DNA from: Gelidibacter sediminis
Lineage (GTDB): Bacteria; Bacteroidota; Bacteroidia; Flavobacteriales; Flavobacteriaceae
Reading direction: 5' to 3'
Assembly: GCF_004364975.1 (NCBI RefSeq)
Contig: NZ_SOBW01000008.1
Location: forward strand, 804,610-868,609
Length of the DNA stretch: 64,000 nucleotides
The position numbers were made by a program, and so were the translations under genes. This document shows positions 17,321 through 26,190 of the stretch, one piece after another (positions within the stretch are counted from its first letter, which is position 1; each line of letters begins with the position of its first letter). Below the pieces are notes generated by a model that was given only the letters and a program-made list of their open reading frames with translations, made no database searches and was not told the DNA's origin.

Positions 17321-19549
17321 TTAATGTCCTACTTTTTTTCTTTTAAAGTTATATAATGTTTCATCTATCGTAAACCAACAGAAGTAAAAAATTCCCACTG
17401 AGAAAATAACATCGCCAATCATGCGTAACCATTTTAAGGTTTGGACTACAGGAGAGTATAATAAATCTGCATCTCTCGCAAATGAATAGCCTTGTGTTAT
17501 GGATGTATACGCTTGAATAATTCCTATAGGTAATAAACTAAAAACAACCATAGCTACCAATCCAATGTTTAACAACCAGAAAGCGCGTTTCAATTTTGTG
17601 TTTTCCCATATACGATCAGAATAAAAACGAAGACAAATAATAATGAAGCCCATACCTAACATGCCATAAACACCAAATAAAGCGGTATGTGCATGGACGG
17701 CGGTGGTATTCAAACCTTGTATATAGTACAGTGCAATTGGCGGATTAATCAAGAACCCGAATACACCGGCACCAATAAAATTCCAAAAGGCAACAGCAAT
17801 AAAGAAAAAGATGGGCCATTTGTATTTTTGAATCCAATCTTGACTTTTTAACAGGTTCCAGTTCTCTCTAATTTCAAACCCCATTAAGGTTAAAGGCACT
17901 ACTTCTAGCGCACTGAATGTAGCGCCTAGCGCTATGGCCTGTACAGGTGTTCCGGAGTAGTACAAATGGTGTAATGTTCCAATAATACCACCAGCTAAAA
18001 AGATGGCTGCAGACGCTACAGAGACACGACCTGCAGTTTTTGTGGAAATCACTTTCATTCTCGAAAATATAAAGGCGATCACTACGGTTGCAAACACTTC
18101 AAAGAAGCCTTCCACCCATAAGTGAACTAACCACCACCTCCAATAATTGATAACTGGGAGACTGCTGTTTTCTCCATACATTAATCCAGAGAAAAAGAAT
18201 AAGCCAATGGCCACCACTGACACAAGCAAGATGATTACAAGATCTCTAGATTCATCTTTCTTATTAATGGCGTACATTAAATGTCTTCCCACCATGATCA
18301 CCCATAATACAAGGCCAATGGCTAAGACATATTGCCAAAAACGGCCTAAATCCATATACTCATAGCCTTGATGCCCAAAGAAAAAATTGGTGGTTAAATC
18401 GAGAAACTGATGTACCCCCAACCATTCTCCAAGCATAGAGCCTAACACTATAATTAGTAAGGCAAAGAATAGAAAATTGATTCCAAAAACTTGATATTTC
18501 ATTTCTTTACCAGAAATCATCGGTGCCAAGAAGAGTCCAGTAGCTAACCAAGTGGCAGCAATCCAAAAGATGGCCAACTGTGTATGCCAGGTTCTGGTGA
18601 TGGAATAAGGTAAAAATCGTGACAAATCATAACCAAAAAACGCTTGTCCCTCAACTGTATAATGCACGGTCAGAGCTCCTAATATAACTTGCAAGCCAAT
18701 CAATAATGAAATGACTATAAAGTATTTTAACACCGCTTTTTGAGAGCCCACCAATTGTAATTTGGATAACGGATCTAAACCTGGTTTTTCTAATATTTCA
18801 CCTTTTTCGTGATTTCTTAAATAATAGTAGGTTAAGATCCCGATGAACAATAACAGCAATACAATGGACAATCCTGACCAAATTAGTGAATCATCAGTAA
18901 TTAAATTGTCAATTAAAGGCTCATGTGGCCAGTTGGATGTATAGGTGTAATCTTTTTCTGGCCGATTGGTGCTTGCCGCCCAAGACGTCCAAAACAAAAA
19001 GGCATTAAGCTGTCCTAATTTTTCAGTATCGGTTAAAGCACCTTTCGGAATGGCATATTGCTCATGGCCTTCAGAAAAAATAGAACTATAATGTTTGATG
19101 TTTTCTGAAATAGCATCCCAGCGCACCTGAGATATAGTGATGGTTTTGGTAGTAGGGTTGAAGGTGTTCGTCTTAACATCCTTAATTAAGCGGGCCTTGA
19201 TGGCTGCCTTTTTTTCCACATCAAGGTCGTCATAAGCAGTATTGTAATCCTTTTGTGCCCAATGCTCCAGCATATAAACTGCTTCTTTATGTATCCAATC
19301 TGCCGTCCAATCAGGAGCTACATAACTTCCGTGACCCCAAATAGAGCCAACTTCCATACCGCCAATGGACTCCCATACATTTTGACCAATCTGAATATCG
19401 GCCTTGGTGTAAACAACTGAATTGGTTTCTTTAACAATCACCTGTTCAGGAATGGGAGGTTGGGTTTGATACACTTCAGTCCCAATCCAGATTAGGACGA
19501 CGAATGATAATACGACTACGCTGATAAATGCGATCCAAATTTTTCTCAT
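17321..19549 (-). CDS. norB: Quinol-dependent nitric oxide reductase (qNOR)
   Basis: A 742-residue, 14-helix inner-membrane enzyme that reduces two NO to N2O with electrons from quinol. The long N-terminal extension fused to the catalytic core (IGQNVWESIGGMEVGSIWGHGSYVAPDW, given as its blocks IGQNVWESIGG and GSIWGHGSYVAPDW) marks the single-subunit qNOR type. The core holds HLWVEGFFEVFATV with the catalytic-site glutamates of NO reductases and the paired histidines HLYYS and HAHTALFGVYG that bind heme b3 and non-heme iron. The cupin gene ends 20 bases upstream, so both are likely one transcript. Role: NO detoxification or partial denitrification; no other denitrification gene is present here. 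Confidence 0.95.
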   Translation of the reverse strand: MRKIWIAFISVVVLSFVVLIWIGTEVYQTQPPIPEQVIVKETNSVVYTKADIQIGQNVWESIGGMEVGSIWGHGSYVAPDWTADWIHKEAVYMLEHWAQKDYNTAYDDLDVEKKAAIKARLIKDVKTNTFNPTTKTITISQVRWDAISENIKHYSSIFSEGHEQYAIPKGALTDTEKLGQLNAFLFWTSWAASTNRPEKDYTYTSNWPHEPLIDNLITDDSLIWSGLSIVLLLLFIGILTYYYLRNHEKGEILEKPGLDPLSKLQLVGSQKAVLKYFIVISLLIGLQVILGALTVHYTVEGQAFFGYDLSRFLPYSITRTWHTQLAIFWIAATWLATGLFLAPMISGKEMKYQVFGINFLFFALLIIVLGSMLGEWLGVHQFLDLTTNFFFGHQGYEYMDLGRFWQYVLAIGLVLWVIMVGRHLMYAINKKDESRDLVIILLVSVVAIGLFFFSGLMYGENSSLPVINYWRWWLVHLWVEGFFEVFATVVIAFIFSRMKVISTKTAGRVSVASAAIFLAGGIIGTLHHLYYSGTPVQAIALGATFSALEVVPLTLMGFEIRENWNLLKSQDWIQKYKWPIFFFIAVAFWNFIGAGVFGFLINPPIALYYIQGLNTTAVHAHTALFGVYGMLGMGFIIICLRFYSDRIWENTKLKRAFWLLNIGLVAMVVFSLLPIGIIQAYTSITQGYSFARDADLLYSPVVQTLKWLRMIGDVIFSVGIFYFCWFTIDETLYNFKRKKVGH

Positions 19550-19569
19550 GTGTTCTAGTAGGTTTTAAG

Positions 19570-19908
19570 TTAGGCAACAACATTATTGACGCGCTCAACA
19601 CTGTCATTTTTTGACAACGATAGGCGTATAATAGCGTCTTGGGTACAGTGTAAATCGTGAGGCACGTTTGGATCTAAAGTGATGAGATCTCCCTTTTTTA
19701 GTTGTAGTGTTTGACCATTGACACCAAAATCTATCGCTCCTTCAAAAATCTCTACAACAATAGAAGAGGGGGCTTTATGTTCTTTCATTTGGTGGCCTTT
19801 GCGCATGGCAATTCTAATTTCCTTTGAGTGGTTGCTCTCTAGGAGAACAGTGACTGCTGGCTTGTCTGATTTATAAACCAATTGATCTGTTAGTGATGCT
19901 GTTTTCAT
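19570..19908 (-). CDS. Cupin-domain protein in the NO reductase operon
   Basis: 112 residues forming one cupin beta-barrel. Motif-like segments are HQMKEHKAPSSIVVEIFEGAIDF and LKKGDLITLDPNVPHDL with a His (PHDLHC) that could bind metal. Such small cupins are often found beside NO or denitrification genes in Bacteroidota, but the function is not established. It is co-directional with norB (20-base gap) and preceded by a dyad at 19941 placed like an operator. Confidence 0.85.
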   Translation of the reverse strand: MKTASLTDQLVYKSDKPAVTVLLESNHSKEIRIAMRKGHQMKEHKAPSSIVVEIFEGAIDFGVNGQTLQLKKGDLITLDPNVPHDLHCTQDAIIRLSLSKNDSVERVNNVVA

Positions 19909-19940
19909 AAATAAAAAATATCTAAATGTTAATTAGTATA

Positions 19941-19960
19941 AAAAGGTCTTTTTGTCCTTT
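19941..19960. promoter_or_regulatory. Dyad upstream of cupin-norB, candidate regulator site
   Basis: AAAGG (19942-19946) and CCTTT (19956-19960) flank a 9-base AT-rich centre, 34-52 bases before the cupin start and overlapping the stop codon of the Rrf2-type gene. A similar half-site pair lies upstream of the Rrf2-type gene itself (20338-20362). I infer binding by a shared regulator. Confidence 0.4.
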
Positions 19961-20300
19961 ATTGATGTAAATGATTTAAGTTTTTGCGTGGAATGACTGA
20001 AATTTTATGGCTGTGGCCAACACTTTCAGTGTGATGTTGTGTATTATGTTTAAGTTCTTTTCTAATCTTTAGAAAAACACTCCTCCGAGTTTCACGCACT
20101 ATAAAAAAGCGGTTATATAAACTTTTTACAGATTCAAAGAGATTGCACTTTGCCATTTGCACTAAAATTTTAGCTTTAAAAGCAGGAGGGAAGTCTTCCG
20201 CTTTTAAAATAGTTGTTACATTCACTTTTCCTCCAAAATACGATGGTTTTGCTCTGAAAATGACGGGTCTTAATCTGTACTCACAAGACTTAGAAAACAT
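19959..20300 (-). pseudogene. Shortened Rrf2-family regulator without C-terminal cysteines
   Basis: The first ~66 residues follow the Rrf2 winged-helix domain (MFSKSCEY, VNVTTILKAEDFPPAFKAKIL, ESVKSLYNRFFI), but with unusual changes: GIRA is RLRP and the GPYGGF wing turn is SLYNRF. Normal Rrf2 proteins have 130-150 residues with a three-Cys [Fe-S] cluster in the middle. Here there are 113 residues, the frame jumps to FLKIRKEL, which resembles the family's late helix, and no Cys occurs after residue 52. An internal deletion of the cluster region is the likeliest explanation. It could still be a cluster-free DNA-binding protein. It lies upstream of and co-directional with cupin-norB, where an NsrR-like NO sensor would be expected. 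Confidence 0.55.
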
Positions 20301-20609
20301 AGTGGTGATTTAGTCTGCAAAAGTAAATCAAAAATCTATAAAGGACAATTTTATCCTATATAAAATTATGAGTATTTTTCATGGTAATTTATAGGGTTGA
20401 ATGTCAATAAATTAAGTTACTATAATGGCTGAGCAGACGGCAATGACAGATTATATTATTTAAAAGTCATACTTTAAAAAAAAATCCGCTATGTTTACAA
20501 TTCAAGAGAATTTATACCATATAACATAAAAGTCGCACCCTAAGAATTGTAAAAATAGATAACAATCAAAACATAAAGTTTGTTATTTGTTTTCAAACAT
20601 TTTAAAGTA
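20301..20609. other. Divergent intergenic region
   Basis: 309 AT-rich bases between the Rrf2-type gene (-) and the symporter gene (+). It holds the dyad at 20338-20362 and presumably the divergent promoters. I see no small gene or terminator in it. Confidence 0.6.
20338..20362. promoter_or_regulatory. Dyad upstream of the Rrf2-type gene, candidate autoregulatory site
   Basis: AAAGGA (20340-20345) and TCCTAT (20354-20359) with AT-rich flanks TATA/ATATA. It lies about 40 bases before the regulator's start and resembles the dyad before the cupin gene. Confidence 0.4.
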
Positions 20610-22118
20610 ATGATTGCATCAGAAACCTTAGTGACTTATATGTGGATTTTATTGGCCGTTTACGCAGCGGTCATTTTATTTTTTGTGATTAGAGGTGCAC
20701 GTAAAAATAAAGATCTTCAGGATTATGCGGTTGGAAATATTGGGTTCCCTGCTTGGGTTGTCGGATTATCTTTGGCAGCATCTATGACCAGTGCGGCAAC
20801 CTTTATCATCAATCCAGGATTTATAGCGCTATACGGTATTTCAGGTGTGATTTCTTTTGCCTTGGTATTGCCCCTTGCAGCATTTATTTCGTTGATTGTG
20901 TTTACCAAAGGTTTTGCCAAACAAGGGAAAGCCGTTAAGGCCACTACAATGGCACAATGGATTGGTAAGCGCTATAAAAGTAAAAACTATGCTATTTTCT
21001 TCGCGTTTGTCGCACTCTTATTAATGACATTTATCGTATTGATTAATGTTGGGCTTACCCAAGTCATTTCAAAATCTCTGAATGCAGAACCTTTTTACGT
21101 GTTGATGGCGATTACCACGTTTGTATTTGGATATATGATGTTTGGTGGTGCAAACTCTATGGTTTATACCAATACTATTCAAGCGATTATCATGTGTATA
21201 GTGGCCATCATTTTAATTGGTTCTGGTGCGGAATATTTTACGGACGGGATAGATGGTTTTATGCAAAAATTAAATGCTATCGACCCTAATTTAACTAAGC
21301 CAACCAATCCGTCAAGTTTCCTTTTTCGTGATTATTTTGAAATTATCGTCACCCAAATTGTCATTGGTGTCGCTATTGTTTGTCAACCGCACATCATCAC
21401 CAAATCATTATTATTAAAAGATGCAACTAAAGTAAACACGTATCTATTTAGTGGAATTGCGTTTATGGTCATCTTCTTTTTGGTGGTTATTGTTGGGCTT
21501 TACGCCCGTATCAATTTTCCGGATTTCACCGTCAACGGCACAACCTTAAAAATGGATGAAATCATTCCAACCTATGTGGTCACAAAATTCTCTGTAGGTG
21601 TTGGACTAGTAATTGTGGTGGGGCTAATTTCCGCAGGATTATCTACCTTGGAGAGTTTGATACAATCCTTATCCATCACCATTACGTCAGATATTATTAA
21701 TCCGCTGTTTAAGGATAAGTTTACTAAAAACACTATTTCTATCAATAAAGCGGTAATCGTAGTACTAGGAATTGTGAGTTTCCTGTTGAGCTGGAACCAA
21801 ATTAAAAATCCGGATATTAGTGTGGCTATTTTCGCGCAAAACGGTGTGTATGCCTATTTTGCCGCTGCTTTTGTACCGGTGTTATTCGGAACATTCTTGA
21901 AAAACGTTTCTACAAGGTCTGTCTTTATTGCCAGCATCACCGCTATTGTGGTTCATTTTGGAATTTATTATGGCAGATTAACCCCGTATATGCAAGAGCC
22001 GGTTAACAATCCTGGAGTATCTGCAGCAATTGGAATTGTAGTATCACTCATTGTAGGGTATATATTTTATAAATTAGACGAAAAGAAACAACGTGGACAC
22101 ATTAGATTGGATAGCTAA
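20610..22118 (+). CDS. Sodium:solute symporter (SSS family)
   Basis: A 502-residue inner-membrane carrier of the SSS family (Na+/pantothenate-, proline- or monocarboxylate-type). It has about 13 hydrophobic segments, the early block DYAVGNIGFPAWVVGLSLAA with SMTSAATFI, and GLISAGLSTLESLIQSLS, the Na+-site helix of this fold. Substrate is not readable from sequence. I chose the ATG at 20610 (MIASETL) over 20580 because the first 10 extra residues do not fit a helix start. It overlaps the acyl-CoA ligase gene by 26 bases, and the downstream genes suggest a short hydroxyacid or keto-acid (inference). Confidence 0.9.
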   Translation: MIASETLVTYMWILLAVYAAVILFFVIRGARKNKDLQDYAVGNIGFPAWVVGLSLAASMTSAATFIINPGFIALYGISGVISFALVLPLAAFISLIVFTKGFAKQGKAVKATTMAQWIGKRYKSKNYAIFFAFVALLLMTFIVLINVGLTQVISKSLNAEPFYVLMAITTFVFGYMMFGGANSMVYTNTIQAIIMCIVAIILIGSGAEYFTDGIDGFMQKLNAIDPNLTKPTNPSSFLFRDYFEIIVTQIVIGVAIVCQPHIITKSLLLKDATKVNTYLFSGIAFMVIFFLVVIVGLYARINFPDFTVNGTTLKMDEIIPTYVVTKFSVGVGLVIVVGLISAGLSTLESLIQSLSITITSDIINPLFKDKFTKNTISINKAVIVVLGIVSFLLSWNQIKNPDISVAIFAQNGVYAYFAAAFVPVLFGTFLKNVSTRSVFIASITAIVVHFGIYYGRLTPYMQEPVNNPGVSAAIGIVVSLIVGYIFYKLDEKKQRGHIRLDS

Positions 22119-23598
22119 ATGGGCGGATTATACGCCTGAAAAAATTGCAATCACTTCGTATGACTCGAATAAAAGTTATACGTATAGCGACTTGCACAAC
22201 TATGCCAATCAATTAACTAAAAAATTTGCTGCACGCCATATAGAAGAAGGTGACAGAATAGCTGTTTTATCTGAGCACGGTTTGGAATATATTGTACTGT
22301 TTGTGGCGTGTCAGAGAATGGGCGTGATTATGGTGCCTCTAAATTACCGACTGTCGCAACGTGAGATTTCAAAGCTCATTGCCGACTGTACGCCAAGTTT
22401 ACTTATTTATAATCAGAACCATCAACCTAAAGTAGCACAACTCGCCAATCAAAATTTAAAAACAATTTCGTTTGACACCTTAAGAGATTACTATGAATCC
22501 CCTAGTGCTACTCCAGTAAAAAACTTCGAGATTAAAGAGGATAATCCTTTATTTATATTTTACACTTCCGGCACCACGGGTACTCCAAAAGGCGTTATTT
22601 ACACCAATAAGATGTTATTTTGGAACAGTCTCAACACGTCTATGCAACTCGGAATCACTTTTAGGGATTCTACCATTAACATTTTGCCTCCCTACCACAC
22701 TTCTGGGTGGAATGTATTTATCACACCTTTATTGCACAAAGGTGCTCATATAGGCATGTTAGAAAAATTTGATGCTGAAAAAACCTTGTGTTTGTTAGAA
22801 CTTAACAAGACCACCTTGTTTATGGCGCTTCCAACAATGCTCTTGATGATGCAAAAAGCACCTATTTTTAAAAATGTTAACCTCCGCAAATTACGTTATA
22901 TCATTTCAGGAGGCGAGAAAGTCCCTTCAGAACTCGTTGCCTATTGGAAAGAAGAAAAAAACATTTACATCAGGCCAGGCTATGGTTTAACGGAAGCCGG
23001 ACCAAGCATTACCTCGTTACATCATAAAATGGCGCATCTTAAACCAAATTCCATTGGGAAACCCAACTTTTATTTAAGTATAAAAATCGTCAATAAAAAA
23101 GGTGATGTGGTGCCGCCAACTGAAGTAGGGGAACTGTGCATTAAAGGCGATATTGTTACCCCTGGATATTGGAATAATTCGGTAAAAACAAATAACAAAA
23201 TAAAAAAAGGATGGCTTTTTACGGGCGACTTCGCCTATAGTGATGCAGAAGGTTTTTTGTATATGAAAGGCCGAAAAAATGACATGTATATTTCAGGTGG
23301 CGAAAATATTTATCCGCAGGAAATAGAAACCCAATTGGAAGCTATGGAAGCTATTGATAAGGCGGTAGTGTTAAGTGTAAAAGATGAAAAATGGGGCCAA
23401 TGTGGCATTGCCTTTGTAGCCTCATCAGACGCACAACTCTCTGTAGCTGAAATAAGGACATTTTTAAAACCTAATCTCGTCGCATTTAAACATCCTAAGT
23501 ATATCTTTATATTAAACGACATTCCGCAGACAAGTTTAGGGAAAGTATCCCGAAAACAACTCTTAACGTACTATAATACAATCACAGCCAAACCATGA
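22093..23598 (+). CDS. AMP-forming acyl-CoA ligase
   Basis: 501 residues of the ANL superfamily, starting at GTG. Core motifs: YTSGTTGTPKGVIYTN (A3, P-loop), GYGLTEAGPS (A5), GWLFTGDFAYSD (A7), RKNDMYISGGENIYPQEIE (A8) and SLGKVSRKQLL with the catalytic lysine (A10). It converts a carboxylic acid, CoA and ATP into acyl-CoA, AMP and PPi. The length is that of medium/short-chain FadD-like ligases, shorter than acetoacetyl-CoA synthetases. The start overlaps the symporter by 26 bases and the stop overlaps the hydrolase gene by 4, a tight operon. Likely substrate: the acid imported or released by neighbouring proteins. Confidence 0.92.
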   Translation: MDTLDWIAKWADYTPEKIAITSYDSNKSYTYSDLHNYANQLTKKFAARHIEEGDRIAVLSEHGLEYIVLFVACQRMGVIMVPLNYRLSQREISKLIADCTPSLLIYNQNHQPKVAQLANQNLKTISFDTLRDYYESPSATPVKNFEIKEDNPLFIFYTSGTTGTPKGVIYTNKMLFWNSLNTSMQLGITFRDSTINILPPYHTSGWNVFITPLLHKGAHIGMLEKFDAEKTLCLLELNKTTLFMALPTMLLMMQKAPIFKNVNLRKLRYIISGGEKVPSELVAYWKEEKNIYIRPGYGLTEAGPSITSLHHKMAHLKPNSIGKPNFYLSIKIVNKKGDVVPPTEVGELCIKGDIVTPGYWNNSVKTNNKIKKGWLFTGDFAYSDAEGFLYMKGRKNDMYISGGENIYPQEIETQLEAMEAIDKAVVLSVKDEKWGQCGIAFVASSDAQLSVAEIRTFLKPNLVAFKHPKYIFILNDIPQTSLGKVSRKQLLTYYNTITAKP

Positions 23599-24530
23599 AA
23601 CAGCTAAGCTTCCTTTTTGCATTTATTCTTTTTAACGCTTGTGTATATTCTCAAAAACCTATGAAAGAGCTACTTTCTGATTATGATTTTAAAAGCCAAA
23701 TGGTTACAGTGGACGATTTGGAAATCAGTTATATCAAAGAAGGTTCCGGAGAAAAAACATTGCTTTTTGTACATGGGTTGAGCAGTAATGCTGATGCATG
23801 GTCTAAAAATATTGATGCTCTTAAAAATGAGTATACCTGTGTGGCTTTAGATTTACCTGGTTATGGAAAATCTTCTAAACCTGAGGCAGATTACACAGCA
23901 TCATATTTTGCTGAAATTCTATACAAATTTATTGAAAAGTTAGCCTTGAAAAACATTATTTTGGTAGGTCATTCAATGGGTGGGCAAGCAAGTGTTAAAT
24001 TGGCTGTACATCATCCTGAAACTATAGAAAAACTGATTCTTGTGGCACCAGCAGGTTTAGAGCAGTTTTCTGAAGCTAGCGGTAACCTTATGAAATCCTT
24101 TTTAACACCGGAATCTGTTAAAAACACCACGGATGAACAAATTGTAAAAAACTACGCTTTAAATTTTCATGATCAGCCTGAAGAGGTTTCAAAAATGATA
24201 GCGGACAGAATCCGAATTAAAGAAGCTTCAGATTTTGATGCCCATTGCAATGCCATTGTTAACAGTGTTTCTGGTATGTTGAATGATCCAATTCACAACG
24301 ACCTGAAATCTATTTCGCAGCCCACATTGGTTATTTTTGGAGATAAGGATATGTTGATTCCAAACCGTTATTTTAATCCAACGCTTACTACTAAAGCGGT
24401 TGGTGAAATCGCGTTAAAGTATATTCCAAATGCTCGTTTGGAATGTATTGAAAATGCAGGTCATTTTGTGCAATTTGAAAAGCCATCTGAGGTTAACGCA
24501 CTCATCCAAGAATTTGTGTCTGGAAACTAA
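23595..24530 (+). CDS. Exported alpha/beta hydrolase
   Basis: 311 residues with an N-terminal signal (residues 1-20, LFNACVYSQ; possible lipobox Cys16, though FNAC is not canonical). Alpha/beta-hydrolase fold: HGLSS oxyanion region, nucleophile Ser127 in GHSMGG, acid in FGDKDMLIP and His in NAGHFVQFEKP. An esterase or lipase-like enzyme acting in the periplasm or on the membrane. It overlaps the ligase gene by 4 bases, so it probably releases an acid that the ligase activates (inference). Exact substrate unknown. Confidence 0.9.
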   Translation: MKQLSFLFAFILFNACVYSQKPMKELLSDYDFKSQMVTVDDLEISYIKEGSGEKTLLFVHGLSSNADAWSKNIDALKNEYTCVALDLPGYGKSSKPEADYTASYFAEILYKFIEKLALKNIILVGHSMGGQASVKLAVHHPETIEKLILVAPAGLEQFSEASGNLMKSFLTPESVKNTTDEQIVKNYALNFHDQPEEVSKMIADRIRIKEASDFDAHCNAIVNSVSGMLNDPIHNDLKSISQPTLVIFGDKDMLIPNRYFNPTLTTKAVGEIALKYIPNARLECIENAGHFVQFEKPSEVNALIQEFVSGN

Positions 24531-24617
24531 ATCAATTTTAAATTTAACATCATTCTATTTATTTAGAACCATAAGCAGGATGCCTTATAACCTACAGTTT
24601 CTGCTATATTTGAAACC

Positions 24618-26033
24618 ATGAAGACGAAGCTTAAAAAATTCACTGAATTTAGCAAAACGATATTGCCAAACGAAGCTAAATACCTTCAGGGACAATATCA
24701 ATTTGTCGATGAAGAAAAGCTTCAAATCATCCAATTGGTTATTGCCAATGCACTGTCTCAATCTACAAGAAAGGATTATGACGATGCCATAGATAAGCGA
24801 AAATATTCTTATATAAAAGATTGGATTGCACGGAAATTGCTAAGCATAGACGTTGATGCCACTATTGGTTGGCTCATGTCCTTGAATCAGAAAATCCTAA
24901 CGGATGCCATATCATCAAATGAAGAAAAGCAATTCCTGAACTATATCAGTGGTTATAAGGCAGTCGATTTTAATTTCCAGAATTTATATGAATTAGCCAA
25001 AGAATATAAGTCATTTCTATTGGTGAGGATGCGGTATAAGGACCATCAAGTCGTGGCTGATTTTATTAAGGAATTCAATCCTTCCTATTCAAAAGCCATC
25101 ACTATAAAGGAAAAATTATACACCGCCACAACTGAAATCACCAATCAATACACCCTCAATAATAACGAAACGAAGCATTTGGAAGCGTGGTTATTGGAAG
25201 TTTTTAATGATGATTTCATTAGCGGTAAAAACAGGTATCAGGCCTTTGTATTACTCGCCTTCATGTATACCAATTACAATGAAAATGATAAGTTAAAAGT
25301 GCTATTCGATCAAATTGACTTTTACTTCAGTCAAGGAAAAATGTATTCAAGACGTTTGTTATCCAATTATTATGCGAGTCGTGTACTACTGCATTCCAAA
25401 CAAGATGAATTGAAGGAAGCTGAATATTATGGCTATCTCTCCATCCGTCAAAACAACAATGACACCCTGATGTATTTGAATAATCTGGTTGCCATTTTGT
25501 TGCGTAATAACAAACCTGATAAGGCGTATCTGTTGTTGGAGAAACATAAAGATCTTTATAAGGAAACCCATAATTACCATCAAAAAATAGGGTATTGTTC
25601 CTACCAAATTCGCGTCTTATCTGAACTTCATAAAAACGAACTTGCGGAAGCTACCGCCAAAACTTTTTTGAGAAAGTATAAAAACGAAGTCTTAAAACAC
25701 CGTTGGCACCATTTTTTCACCTCCTATATTGGAACCTTAATCGCGCAGGAGAAATATGAAGACGTTTTAAAACTTTCCACAAAATTCGGACTCATAGAAA
25801 AGGAGGAAGAACGCCAGAAACAAAAGAATTATGTGCCAAATATTTCATGGAGTATATCCTTGTCGCGCTATATGGAAGGCAAGATCAATTCAACGCGTTT
25901 ATTGGACGAAATAAAGGCGCCACTCATAGATATCAAACCCACCACAAATCAAAAACAATTGATGATTAAGGTGATTGATCGGCTTTCAAAAAATTTACCT
26001 GAAGCCTTTTTAAAACTAAAGTCACATATCTAA
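24618..26033 (+). CDS. Large alpha-helical protein of unknown function
   Basis: 471 residues without a signal peptide or membrane segment. The whole length is helical and rich in charged and aromatic residues; blocks such as YQAFVLLAFMYTNYNENDKL, EAEYYGYLSIRQNNNDTLMY and NNKPDKAYLLLEKHKDLY look like degenerate TPR-type repeats. I do not recognise a family. A TAnnTTTG match (TATATTTG, 24605-24612) ends five bases before the ATG, which would give a nearly leaderless transcript. It lies between the hydrolase and the TonB receptor in a same-strand run and may be an accessory or regulatory factor. Confidence 0.75.
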   Translation: MKTKLKKFTEFSKTILPNEAKYLQGQYQFVDEEKLQIIQLVIANALSQSTRKDYDDAIDKRKYSYIKDWIARKLLSIDVDATIGWLMSLNQKILTDAISSNEEKQFLNYISGYKAVDFNFQNLYELAKEYKSFLLVRMRYKDHQVVADFIKEFNPSYSKAITIKEKLYTATTEITNQYTLNNNETKHLEAWLLEVFNDDFISGKNRYQAFVLLAFMYTNYNENDKLKVLFDQIDFYFSQGKMYSRRLLSNYYASRVLLHSKQDELKEAEYYGYLSIRQNNNDTLMYLNNLVAILLRNNKPDKAYLLLEKHKDLYKETHNYHQKIGYCSYQIRVLSELHKNELAEATAKTFLRKYKNEVLKHRWHHFFTSYIGTLIAQEKYEDVLKLSTKFGLIEKEEERQKQKNYVPNISWSISLSRYMEGKINSTRLLDEIKAPLIDIKPTTNQKQLMIKVIDRLSKNLPEAFLKLKSHI

Positions 26034-26190
26034 GTTTCTATAAAATTTCATAGCATATATAATGTGTCTATAGGATTTAAAGTCTATTTATAGTATAAAG
26101 TCACACTTAAAACCTTTTGGTTTTGCCGCGTTTTGTTTTGTAATTCATAATAGATTGCCACCTAAACGAACTCAATCCATATTCACAATT

